Origin: Rickettsiales bacterium
GTDB lineage: Bacteria > Pseudomonadota > Alphaproteobacteria > Rickettsiales > UBA1997
DNA length: 6,207 bases
Assembly (NCBI GenBank): GCA_031284025.1
Contig: JAITAR010000108.1
Span: 1 to 6,207, forward strand
Direction: 5' to 3'
The notes under the pieces are model-generated. The model was not told the DNA's origin. It ran no database searches and saw only the letters and a program-made list of their open reading frames with translations. A program made the translations under genes and the position numbers. This document shows, one piece after another, positions 1 to 5,896 of this stretch; within the stretch, counting starts at the first letter, position 1; the number at the start of each line of letters is the position of its first letter.

Positions 1-21
1 CTGAGACACCGAATGATTCAT
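1..21 (-). CDS. rpsH: 30S ribosomal protein S8, N-terminal end only (runs off the window)
   Basis: Only the first seven codons (MNHSVSQ) are in the window, too few to identify by sequence. The call rests on position: in the bacterial spc cluster rpsH follows rpsN directly. The ATG lies 8 bases after the rpsN stop, and the junction reads TAGGGGAAATT-ATG, so a G-rich ribosome binding site starts inside the rpsN stop codon. S8 binds 16S rRNA in the small subunit and in E. coli also represses spc mRNA translation. Whether it does so here cannot be seen. The N-terminus would be slightly unusual for S8, which often starts MSMSD or similar. Confidence 0.7.
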
Positions 22-29
22 AATTTCCC

Positions 30-335
30 CTACCAACTTGATTTCTTTAAACCAGGAATTCTTCCCCAGGCCGCCAATTCCCGAAGCATAATCCTCGATA
101 TCCCAAAATAACTGTGGTAGGCCCTTGGCCTTCCCGTCAACATACATCTATTTCTATATCTTACCTTCGAAGAATTTCTTGGCATTTCCGATAGTTTTAT
201 CATAGCCGCAACCCTGGCATCCGTCGATAAACTGATATCGTTCGCTATACCCTTGAGTTCTGCCCTTTTGGAGGCGAACCTATTGATCTTCTCCTTTCTC
301 TTTTTATTCTTATCTATAGCACTCACTTTAGCCAT
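30..335 (-). CDS. rpsN: 30S ribosomal protein S14, long zinc-free form
   Basis: The protein is 101 residues, the length of the long (C-minus) S14 type that assembles into the head of the 30S subunit near the decoding region. The C-terminal half carries the S14 signature: RNRCMLTGRPRAYH (about 62-75), then FGISR, LRELA and the end GLKKSSW. The paired CxxC zinc ligands of the short S14 type are absent; only one Cys is present. The N-terminal 60 residues are Lys/Arg-rich, as expected for the rRNA-binding extension. The ATG follows the rplE stop by 8 bases, with a run of six G as ribosome binding site that begins in the last base of that TAG stop. It is intact and co-directional with the rest of the spc block. 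Confidence 0.97.
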   Translation of the reverse strand: MAKVSAIDKNKKRKEKINRFASKRAELKGIANDISLSTDARVAAMIKLSEMPRNSSKVRYRNRCMLTGRPRAYHSYFGISRIMLRELAAWGRIPGLKKSSW

Positions 336-343
336 ATTCCCCC

Positions 344-880
344 CTATTTTAAAGGAAAATTTAATCCCAGTAGCAGTGCCTTACATTCCTCTACACTCTT
401 AGCACTAGTTACTATACCAATATTCATACCCATAATCTTATAGGCCTTGTCCAAATCAATTTCCGGAAAAACTGTAAATTCCCTGATGCCAAAACTGTAA
501 TGTCCTCTTTGATTAAAACTTTTGCTAGATAAACCCCTAAAATCCCTAATTCTTGGCAAAACCACATAGATCAGCCTGGTTAAGAATTCATACATTTTTT
601 TACCCCTTAGTGTAACCATACAGGCTATAGGCATATTTTCTCGCAGTTTAAAGCTAGAAATAGATTTTCTGGCATTTACTAGAACGGCTTTCTGCCCAGC
701 TATAGCCGTCAGCTGCTCCACAATGTACTTCAGGAATGTATTATCGGTATCAACAGTTTTGAATGCCACATTGAGTGACACTTTTTCTAGTCTAGGGATT
801 TCAAAATCGTTTCTATAGCCAAAATCTCTCTTTAGACTTTCTCTAATTTCACTCTGATATAAATCTCTCAAAAAGGACAT
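344..880 (-). CDS. rplE: 50S ribosomal protein L5
   Basis: The protein is 178 residues, normal for bacterial L5, which binds 5S rRNA in the central protuberance of the 50S subunit. Recognisable stretches are IPRLEKVSLNV (about 28-38), the TAIAGQKAVLVNARKSISSFKLR block (about 58-80), VTLRGKKMYEFL, LPRIRDFRGL (about 108-117) and the C-terminal GIREFTVFPEID region. The ATG is one base after the rplX stop. The ribosome binding site AAAGGAG lies inside the last codons of rplX, so translation is likely coupled to rplX. The stop is TAG, and its last base begins the ribosome binding site of rpsN. No truncation or frameshift is visible. Confidence 0.98.
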   Translation of the reverse strand: MSFLRDLYQSEIRESLKRDFGYRNDFEIPRLEKVSLNVAFKTVDTDNTFLKYIVEQLTAIAGQKAVLVNARKSISSFKLRENMPIACMVTLRGKKMYEFLTRLIYVVLPRIRDFRGLSSKSFNQRGHYSFGIREFTVFPEIDLDKAYKIMGMNIGIVTSAKSVEECKALLLGLNFPLK

Positions 881-881
881 A

Positions 882-1190
882 TTATTTATCTACTCCTTTA
901 CCACTTTTCTTAAAAATCCTGATCTTTTTACCATTTTCGATCCTGAAGCCAACCTTCGCCGGTTTCCCATCCTCAACCAGAGATACATTGGAAATATGTA
1001 TCGGCTTCTCGAAATCCACTATCTGCCCTGGAGAATCGGCTGTTGGTTTTCTATGTCTTTTAACCTGGTTCACGCCAGATACCAACACTTTCTTATTTTT
1101 TGCATCAACAAACAGAACTTCACCAGCCTTACCCCTATCTTTCCCTGCAAGTATCATAACCCTATCACCGTTTTTAATTTTTATCGCCAC
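882..1190 (-). CDS. rplX: 50S ribosomal protein L24
   Basis: The protein is 102 residues and begins with GTG. The start is supported by GGAGG ten bases upstream, inside the end of rplN, and by the typical L24 opening AIKIKNGDRVMILAGKDRGK, which contains the KOW motif (about 5-32). It is followed by VLVSGVNQVKRHRKP, the conserved L24 central motif. L24 is an early 50S assembly protein that binds the 5' region of 23S rRNA. The GTG lies two bases after the rplN stop and the gene ends one base before rplE, so this is a compact translationally coupled junction. The gene is intact. Confidence 0.97.
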   Translation of the reverse strand: MAIKIKNGDRVMILAGKDRGKAGEVLFVDAKNKKVLVSGVNQVKRHRKPTADSPGQIVDFEKPIHISNVSLVEDGKPAKVGFRIENGKKIRIFKKSGKGVDK

Positions 1191-1192
1191 AG

Positions 1193-1561
1193 TTATAATA
1201 CCTCCGGTGCTAATGATAGTATTTTTATAAAATTACCATTTCGCAGTTCTCTGGCCACTGGCCCAAAGATTCTAGTTCCCACCGGAGTCCTATCTTTATT
1301 CAGCAACACAACGGCATTGTCATCAAATCTTATGGTGCTGCCATCGGCTCGCTGAGTTTCCTTTTTGGTTCTAACCACAACTCCCATTATCACCTCACCT
1401 TTCTTAACCTTTCCGCCAGGTATTACACTAATTATTGAAACGACTATTACATCAGCCACTCCCGTGTACATATGCTTCGAGCCACCGAGAATCTTGATGC
1501 ACTTAGCCAACTTTGCCCCAGAATTATCCGCCACTGTCAAAACAGTTTCCATCTGAATCAT
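1193..1561 (-). CDS. rplN: 50S ribosomal protein L14
   Basis: The chosen ATG gives 122 residues, the standard L14 length, beginning MIQMETVLTVADNSGAK like the family. An ATG 13 codons upstream (1600) would add a non-family extension lying wholly inside rpsQ, so I rejected it. AAGGAG sits about eight bases before the chosen ATG, and the ATG overlaps the rpsQ stop as ATGA (four bases). The L14 signature GVVVRTKKETQRADGS followed by IRFDDNAVVLLN (about 68-95) is clear, as is GTRIFGPVARELR near the C-terminus. L14 binds 23S rRNA at the subunit interface. No abnormality is visible. Confidence 0.97.
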   Translation of the reverse strand: MIQMETVLTVADNSGAKLAKCIKILGGSKHMYTGVADVIVVSIISVIPGGKVKKGEVIMGVVVRTKKETQRADGSTIRFDDNAVVLLNKDRTPVGTRIFGPVARELRNGNFIKILSLAPEVL

Positions 1562-1809
1562 AGATCGCTCTCCTTTTCTTCGCGAGCAATAATGACCCAC
1601 GTCTTCCTCTTAGAAATTGGCCTCGAAGATTTTATAGTAACATACTCACCAATATTCACCGAATTGTCCTCATCATGAATTAAATATTTTTTAAAAATCT
1701 TAATATGTTTCTTATAGATAGGATGTTGCCTCAGAAAAAAAGTCTCTCCAACCACTGTTTTATCACCGGCTTTTCTCACTACTTTAACTCTAATGCTATT
1801 TTGAGCCAT
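1558..1809 (-). CDS. rpsQ: 30S ribosomal protein S17
   Basis: The protein is 83 residues from the ATG at 1807-1809 (MAQNSIRVKVV...). A GTG two codons upstream is possible, but it would leave only two bases after the AAGGGG ribosome binding site, while the ATG is eight bases from it, so I chose the ATG. S17 is an OB-fold primary 16S rRNA-binding protein. Visible family motifs are GDKTVVGE (about 15-22), HPIYKKHIKIFKKYLIHDE (about 29-47) and the ISKRKTWVI C-terminal region. The start overlaps the end of rpmC by 14 bases and the TGA stop overlaps the rplN start by four, so it lies between two coupled junctions. Confidence 0.97.
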   Translation of the reverse strand: MAQNSIRVKVVRKAGDKTVVGETFFLRQHPIYKKHIKIFKKYLIHDEDNSVNIGEYVTIKSSRPISKRKTWVIIAREEKESDL

Positions 1810-2005
1810 TGTCACAACCCCTTCTATTCAAAATGGTAAACAACTTTGCTATCATCTTTTTAGTTTTTCTAAAAACGGAAACATCCTTCAGCTCCCCCGA
1901 TTTTTTTCTAAATCTAAGAGAAAGCAACTGTTTTTTCGCCTCCACAATCCTCTCTTTCAAATCAAGATTGCTCAAATTTGTAAAATCTTCCTTTTTTTCG
2001 GACAT
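1796..2005 (-). CDS. rpmC: 50S ribosomal protein L29
   Basis: The protein is 69 residues from the ATG at 2003-2005, close to the usual L29 length of 60 to 70. A GTG at 2015-2017, directly after the rplP stop, would add four residues. I prefer the ATG because GGAGG lies five bases upstream of it. L29 is a small two-helix protein near the peptide exit tunnel and contacts signal recognition particle and trigger factor. Sequence support is the Leu/Lys-rich helix LDLKERIVEAKKQLLSLRFRK (about 13-33) and the second helix around KTKKMIAKLFTILNRR (about 50-65), the L29 pattern. The C-terminal residues CDNGSK are encoded in the 14-base overlap with rpsQ. Confidence 0.93.
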   Translation of the reverse strand: MSEKKEDFTNLSNLDLKERIVEAKKQLLSLRFRKKSGELKDVSVFRKTKKMIAKLFTILNRRGCDNGSK

Positions 2006-2017
2006 CAACCCCTCCAC

Positions 2018-2431
2018 CTAAACAAGTTTAACAACTTTAGTCTTAAATGGCAACTTGTTAGAAGCCTTTTCCAGTGCCTCAACGGACACCCCATACTCGA
2101 CACCGTCCAACTCAAACAGCACCAGTCCGGGACGAACCCGACACATCCAATAGCTAATCGAGCCTTTTCCTCCTCCCATTCTAACTCCCAGTGCTTTGCC
2201 GGTAACCGGTATATGTGGAAAAACTCTAATCCACATCTTCCCACTTCTCTTCATAGTTCTAGTTATACACCGCCTCGCCGCCTCTATTTGGTTAGATCTA
2301 AGTCTACCGGCGCTCAGAGACTTTAGTCCGAAGGTTCCAAAAACCAACGTTGACCCTGCGTCGGCGAAGCCGCCTATCAGTTTACCGCCCTTCTGAAAAT
2401 TTCTATGTTTCGTTTTCTTGGGTAACAACAT
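2018..2431 (-). CDS. rplP: 50S ribosomal protein L16
   Basis: The protein is 137 residues, the normal bacterial length. It starts MLLPKKTKHRNFQKG and carries the signature KMWIRVFPHIPVTGKALGVR (about 65-84) followed by MGGGKG (85-90). L16 sits near the A-site tRNA at the base of the central protuberance and is a late 50S assembly protein. In the standard S10 operon the preceding gene is rpsC, but here a divergent spacer and clpP precede it, so rplP is the first gene of its transcript. No clear Shine-Dalgarno is present (the upstream bases read GCATAGATAGAA), unlike the downstream genes, which all have purine-rich sites. The TAG stop leads into the rpmC ribosome binding site. Confidence 0.98.
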   Translation of the reverse strand: MLLPKKTKHRNFQKGGKLIGGFADAGSTLVFGTFGLKSLSAGRLRSNQIEAARRCITRTMKRSGKMWIRVFPHIPVTGKALGVRMGGGKGSISYWMCRVRPGLVLFELDGVEYGVSVEALEKASNKLPFKTKVVKLV

Positions 2432-2480
2432 TTCTATCTATGCTCTACTAGGATATATAAATACAGTCAGATGGGTTCTA

Positions 2481-2508
2481 TTATTATTTTGCAAATAGTT
2501 AAAGTCAA
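2481..2508 (-). promoter_or_regulatory. Sigma70-type promoter for the rplP-rpsH ribosomal block
   Basis: On the minus strand, TTGACT (2503-2508) and TAATAA (2481-2486) are separated by 16 bases and match the -35 and -10 consensus well. Transcription would start near 2474, giving a leader of about 43 bases before the rplP ATG. Its position, where rpsC would normally be, fits a split operon with its own promoter. The start site is inferred, not seen. Confidence 0.65.
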
Positions 2509-2510
2509 CA

Positions 2511-2553
2511 TTTGTTCGAAAAAGATCTATTTAATTTTTGTTCATATGAAAAA
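2511..2553. repeat. Two TTTGTTC/GAAAAA inverted-repeat elements in the divergent spacer
   Basis: Two related palindromic elements lie just upstream of the rplP promoter. The first reads TTTGTTC-GAAAAA (2511-2523, core TTCGAA). The second reads TTTGTTC-ATAT-GAAAAA (2537-2553, core TTCATATGAA is a perfect 10-base palindrome). They lie between the rplP -35 box and the clpP promoter region, so they could be protein-binding sites acting on either gene. In a sequence this AT-rich they could also be chance. No regulator can be named. Confidence 0.3.
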
Positions 2554-2599
2554 TGCTATCCACATCTGACAGGAGCAGCTGGAAAGGTTAACAAAAACA

Positions 2600-2647
2600 T
2601 TGCCGATGCAAATTATTGATTTATGTAAAAATTTTTTTAACTATATT
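2600..2647 (+). promoter_or_regulatory. Possible clpP promoter region (weak matches)
   Basis: Two candidates precede clpP. TTGCCG (2600-2605) is 16 bases from TATGTA (2622-2627). TATATT (2642-2647) is a better -10 box but has no good -35 box. Neither is convincing alone. I saw no sigma32-type heat-shock pattern (CTTGAA with a CCCCAT-like -10), although clpP is heat-induced in many bacteria. The true start needs transcript data. Confidence 0.3.
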
Positions 2648-2674
2648 CGCACCAATAACTATTTTTATTGAAAT

Positions 2675-3307
2675 ATGCGAGATATCACTAATAATCTGGT
2701 ACCAATAGTCGTGGAACAAACCCCTCGAGGAGAAAGGTCGTTTGACATATTTTCCAGACTTCTAAAAGAAAGAATTATTTTTCTCGGCGGAGAAATAAAC
2801 GATGTCAGCAGTTCAATAGTAATAGCACAGATACTTTTTTTGGAAGCTGAAGATCCGGAGAAGGACATATGCATGTACATAAATTCGCCAGGCGGCATAG
2901 TTACCTCGGGGCTGGCAATATACGACACGATGCAATATGTGAAGGCGCGTATATCTACCTTTTGCATCGGGCAGGCGTGCTCTATGGCTTCTCTGCTGCT
3001 ACAGGCGGGAGCCCCTGGCAGAAGGTATTCACTACCAAATTCCAGAATTATGATACATCAGCCATCCGGAGGCTATCAGGGGCAGGCCACTGACATTGAA
3101 ATTCATACTAGGGAAATTCTTGGCATAAAAAAGAGAATAAATGAGCTGTACGTAAAACACACCGGCCAGAATCTCGCCAAAATCAGAGGTAATATGGAGA
3201 GAGATAAATTTATGACTGCAGAGGAGGCTAGGGAGTTTGGTTTGATAGACAAAATTATCTCCAATAGAAGTGAAATAGTTGGAACTGACGAGGAAACCAA
3301 AAATTAG
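2675..3307 (+). CDS. clpP: ATP-dependent Clp protease proteolytic subunit ClpP
   Basis: The protein is 210 residues, typical for bacterial ClpP, the serine peptidase that forms a double heptamer chamber fed by ClpX or ClpA in the cytosol. The triad is complete: Ser103 in GQACSMAS, His128 in RIMIHQP and Asp177 in MERDKFMTAEEA. Other family blocks are LLKERIIFLGGEI (29-41), YINSPGG (68-74) and SGGYQGQATDIEIH (131-144). GQACSM instead of GQAASM is, as I recall, usual in alphaproteobacteria such as Rickettsia. The opening MRDITNNLVPIVVEQTPRGER carries no secretion signal. An in-frame TGA two codons upstream fixes the ATG as the first possible start. No Shine-Dalgarno is visible. clpX, often next to clpP, is absent from the window, and the next gene is convergent. 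Confidence 0.98.
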   Translation: MRDITNNLVPIVVEQTPRGERSFDIFSRLLKERIIFLGGEINDVSSSIVIAQILFLEAEDPEKDICMYINSPGGIVTSGLAIYDTMQYVKARISTFCIGQACSMASLLLQAGAPGRRYSLPNSRIMIHQPSGGYQGQATDIEIHTREILGIKKRINELYVKHTGQNLAKIRGNMERDKFMTAEEAREFGLIDKIISNRSEIVGTDEETKN

Positions 3308-3386
3308 CCTACACCACTCCTAGAGATGTCCTACACGATTTCTCTCCCATAGGGTGCCAGGGGCCTCCTAGCTAATTCAAAGAATT

Positions 3387-5498
3387 TTAGATCAGAATCT
3401 TAAAATAATCAACCAGTGCTCTGTCCTCAGTGATGAGTGCAGGGTTTATGTGTATGGACTGAATTTGAGGTAAATCAACAACTAGCTGCTGGATTTTTTC
3501 GAGTAAATTAACCAACTGTTTAACGGCCCTAGGTGGTTCGCCTCGCACTCCACCGAGAATTGTGCCCACCTTAGTATCTTTTATCAAAGCATCAAAGTCG
3601 GTAACCGGCAGAATTTTAATATTGGTATCGTTTATAACTTCGGTGTATATGCCACCGCTGCCAAACACTAGCAACTTACCAAAATTCTGGTCACTGTTCA
3701 CACCAATTATAACCTCAACGGACTTCGTGATCATCTCTTGAACTAGAATGCTAGCATCTCTCAAATTAAATTTATCTAGTGAAAGCATAAGACCTTCCCA
3801 CGCCTCATCGAAGGTTTTTTCATCGTTGACATTCAGGTATACGCCTTTCATTTCAGTTTTATGTATAGCATCCGGCGACAGCATTTTAAGAACAACGGGG
3901 GATGGAAACAACTTTTCACAGAAATCTAGGGCATCCTTTTTTTCTATAAAATTTCCCGATCTTGGATAGTCTATTTCATAGTGGTCAATAATCATATTAA
4001 CAATGTCATGGGGTAGACTTTTTAATCTATATTCCTTTGCCTTGTTTAGAGCAGTTCTTATGTTTTCGGGAACTTTTGTCGCTTTGATTTTAACATTGGC
4101 GTTAAAATTCTTACTGTTAATACGATCCCTCTGTTTTCCCAGAATGCCTATTAGCTTTATGACATCATCCGGATATTCAAAGTCCATGATGTTATTAATT
4201 TTTAGTATCTTTGTTCCTCTATTTACTTTTTTCCCACCTATGAACGACGTAAATATGTTAATGTTACTAAACCTCTTTGAAATTTCCACAATCGACTTTG
4301 CCGTACCAATCGGATCCGTAACCATCTGCGGCGTGAGTAATACCAATACGTTAGCATATTCGCCACTTTCGCAGATTATTCTCAGAGCACTATCATACCT
4401 ATCTGCTCTAGCATCGCCTATGATATCGATTGGATTTCCACACGATGCATCCGAAGGCAACACAGTTTTAAGTCTAGCTATCGTAGCGCTAGAAGGTTTT
4501 GCTATGTCAACACCATTTTCCTCGCAGAGATCACTGGCTAGTACCCCTACACCACCTGCATTTGTAATAATGGCAAGTTTTCCATTAAATTCTTTGTTTT
4601 TGCAGTATTGCGATATCTTAACTAGACCAAACATATCTCTGGATGTGTAAACCTGTACAATTCCTGCCTCTCTGAAGGCTGTTTCCAGCACTCGGTAGTT
4701 TGGAGCTAAACTGCCAGTGTGGGACAAACTTGCAGTCTGTGCCTTCGACGATTTTCCAGGTTCGAGAACTATAATTTGCTTTTTGCCAATGATATCTTTT
4801 GCCAATTTTATAAACTCTTGCCCATTTTTCAGCGATTCCAGATAAAACACAAATGTTGATACCTTGCTGCTATTTTTCAAAAATTTCAGCAGCTCGATTT
4901 CCGAAAGAACAGCTTTGTTGCCCGTAGAGATAAAATAGGAAAATCCTACCTTATTTTCTTTAGCCCAGTCCAGCATAGCCGAACAGTAAGCCCCGGACTG
5001 GGAAATGAATGCAATTTTGCCTCTCTTTGGAAAACCATCCGCAAAGCTAGCATTAAGGCTGCTGTAAGTCGCTATATGGCCAAGACAATTCGGTCCCAGC
5101 AGATTCATTCCATTTTCTCTGGAGATATTTGCTATCTGACTTTCTAAATAGTGGTTTCCCACCTCAGCAAAACCAGAGGTAATTATACTGATATTTTTTG
5201 CTCCCCTATCGGCACAGTCTTTGACCACATTAGCTACAAAATTTGTTGGCACAACCACGATTACCAGATCAGGCGCTTCAGGGATGTCTACAACGCTAGC
5301 AAAACAGTCTCTCCCATAGAGTTTTTGGCCAGCATTCTTCGGATTTACAGCATACAGCGTACCTTTATACTTAGCTTCGATGAGATTATTAAAAATAACG
5401 GATCCCAACTTGGTTGGCTCATTGGAGACTCCGACGACTGCTACCGTTTTTGGTTTAAAAAGGGCCCTGAGTTTTTGTGTAAGACTTAGTTTATGCAT
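3387..5498 (-). CDS. ADP-forming acetyl/acyl-CoA synthetase, fused alpha-beta type
   Basis: The protein is 703 residues and matches the fused acyl-CoA synthetase (NDP-forming) family, which interconverts acyl-CoA + ADP + Pi with acid + CoA + ATP in the cytosol. Domains in order are a CoA-binding Rossmann domain (VAVVGVSNEPTKLG, about 19-32), succinyl-CoA-ligase-like domains (GPNCLG 135-140, ISQSGA 165-170) and a C-terminal ATP-grasp domain (about 490-703). The phosphorylated His is present as His260 in SLSHTGS, and the second family His as His546 in SPDAIHKTEM. There is no C-terminal GNAT domain, so it is not a Pat-type protein acetyltransferase. The ATP-grasp metal motif reads SIHINPA (681-687) where acidic residues are usual before INP; Asn685 and Asp697 remain. 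The substrate (acetate, another short acid, or other) cannot be told. The start has only a distant, weak TAGGAA site. It is convergent with clpP. Confidence 0.92.
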   Translation of the reverse strand: MHKLSLTQKLRALFKPKTVAVVGVSNEPTKLGSVIFNNLIEAKYKGTLYAVNPKNAGQKLYGRDCFASVVDIPEAPDLVIVVVPTNFVANVVKDCADRGAKNISIITSGFAEVGNHYLESQIANISRENGMNLLGPNCLGHIATYSSLNASFADGFPKRGKIAFISQSGAYCSAMLDWAKENKVGFSYFISTGNKAVLSEIELLKFLKNSSKVSTFVFYLESLKNGQEFIKLAKDIIGKKQIIVLEPGKSSKAQTASLSHTGSLAPNYRVLETAFREAGIVQVYTSRDMFGLVKISQYCKNKEFNGKLAIITNAGGVGVLASDLCEENGVDIAKPSSATIARLKTVLPSDASCGNPIDIIGDARADRYDSALRIICESGEYANVLVLLTPQMVTDPIGTAKSIVEISKRFSNINIFTSFIGGKKVNRGTKILKINNIMDFEYPDDVIKLIGILGKQRDRINSKNFNANVKIKATKVPENIRTALNKAKEYRLKSLPHDIVNMIIDHYEIDYPRSGNFIEKKDALDFCEKLFPSPVVLKMLSPDAIHKTEMKGVYLNVNDEKTFDEAWEGLMLSLDKFNLRDASILVQEMITKSVEVIIGVNSDQNFGKLLVFGSGGIYTEVINDTNIKILPVTDFDALIKDTKVGTILGGVRGEPPRAVKQLVNLLEKIQQLVVDLPQIQSIHINPALITEDRALVDYFKILI

Positions 5499-5536
5499 AG
5501 GACAGATTCATTCCTAATGGATTAATTAGTAGATAA

Positions 5537-5563
5537 ACTATAGAGTTATTATTTTAAATTCAA
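5537..5563 (-). promoter_or_regulatory. Possible promoter for the acyl-CoA synthetase gene
   Basis: On the minus strand TTGAAT (5558-5563) is followed after 15 bases by TATAGT (5537-5542), a 5-of-6 match to a -10 box but with a short spacer. The leader would be about 30 bases. The region is very AT-rich, so chance matches are likely. It lies just beyond the end of the minus-strand pilin-like remnant. Confidence 0.3.
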
Positions 5564-5569
5564 TAGATT

Positions 5570-5827
5570 TTAAACTGCGTTAGGACTAATTTTTCTCCAA
5601 CGACCTCTACCTATCCCTAATATTTTACCATATTTAAGTGGGATAAATTTTCTGGTAGTTTGGATGCTTTGGTAATTTCCATAAAAATTGCTAATATTAC
5701 ATCTTGCATAATTACCATTGCTAGTAATATAGCCATTAATAGCCATATTTTCCCAGAATTTACTATTACCTATTCTTTTATACTCTGTAGAGAAATTTAC
5801 TATGAATTCTTTGATTTCAAATACAAT
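5570..5827 (-). pseudogene. 5'-truncated remnant resembling the C-terminal half of a type IV pilin-like protein
   Basis: An open frame of 85 codons runs from a TGA at 5828-5830 to a TAA at 5570-5572 with no ATG, GTG or TTG at its beginning. The first ATG (5744-5746) would give only 58 residues. It reads like real coding sequence: TEYKRIGNSKFWENMAINGYI (about 14-34), then a Tyr/Asn/Gly-rich stretch and KYGKILGIGRGRWRK (about 65-79). A KFW-(E/K/Q)-(N/H)-(L/M)-A-x-x-G-(Y/F/L)-I motif is one I associate with the globular part of prepilin-like proteins of Rickettsiales-type bacteria. No N-terminal methylation motif is found on this strand upstream to 5896. The homology is from memory and unverified; a chance frame in AT-rich DNA cannot be excluded. 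The opposite-strand frame at 5660-5845 is taken to be its shadow. Confidence 0.45.
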
Positions 5828-5841
5828 TCATTTTTAAATAT

Positions 5842-5870
5842 TTGACAGATTGAAAGTTCTCCATTAAAAT
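5842..5870 (+). promoter_or_regulatory. Near-consensus sigma70-type promoter before the pilin-like remnant
   Basis: TTGACA (5842-5847) is a perfect -35 box, and TAAAAT (5865-5870), 17 bases on, matches five of six -10 positions. Transcription would start near 5877, about 20 bases before the GTG start at 5897. An inverted repeat CCATT-AA-AATGG (5861-5872) covers the -10 box and could be an operator, though it is short. Confidence 0.6.
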
Positions 5871-5896
5871 GGATTTTATTATCGAAGATTATCTAT

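Noticed and set aside
996..1355. Plus-strand frames opposite rplX and rplN
   Set aside because: They are shadows of two clearly identified ribosomal genes and show no protein family features.
2005..2244. 79-codon minus-strand frame rich in Trp and Cys
   Set aside because: It is an alternative frame inside rplP, whose L16 motifs run through the same bases.
2546..2569. Seven-residue frame MKNAIHI in the rplP-clpP spacer as a leader peptide
   Set aside because: There is no ribosome binding site, no attenuator-like hairpins and no codon pattern to support it.
3308..3386. Possible decayed tRNA or coding remnant in the clpP-synthetase spacer
   Set aside because: No T-arm consensus or cloverleaf pairing could be built. 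The minus-strand reading (ARRPLAPYGREIV then TAG) matches no family I recognise.
4003..4650. 215-codon open frame on the plus strand
   Set aside because: It lies entirely opposite the acyl-CoA synthetase, whose family motifs are continuous through this part. The opposite translation is Leu/Ser/Phe-rich with no recognisable domain.
5660..5845. 61-codon plus-strand frame, Ile/Asn/Ser-rich
   Set aside because: It is opposite the minus-strand frame with the FWENMAINGYI motif, which looks more protein-like. No ribosome binding site was seen.
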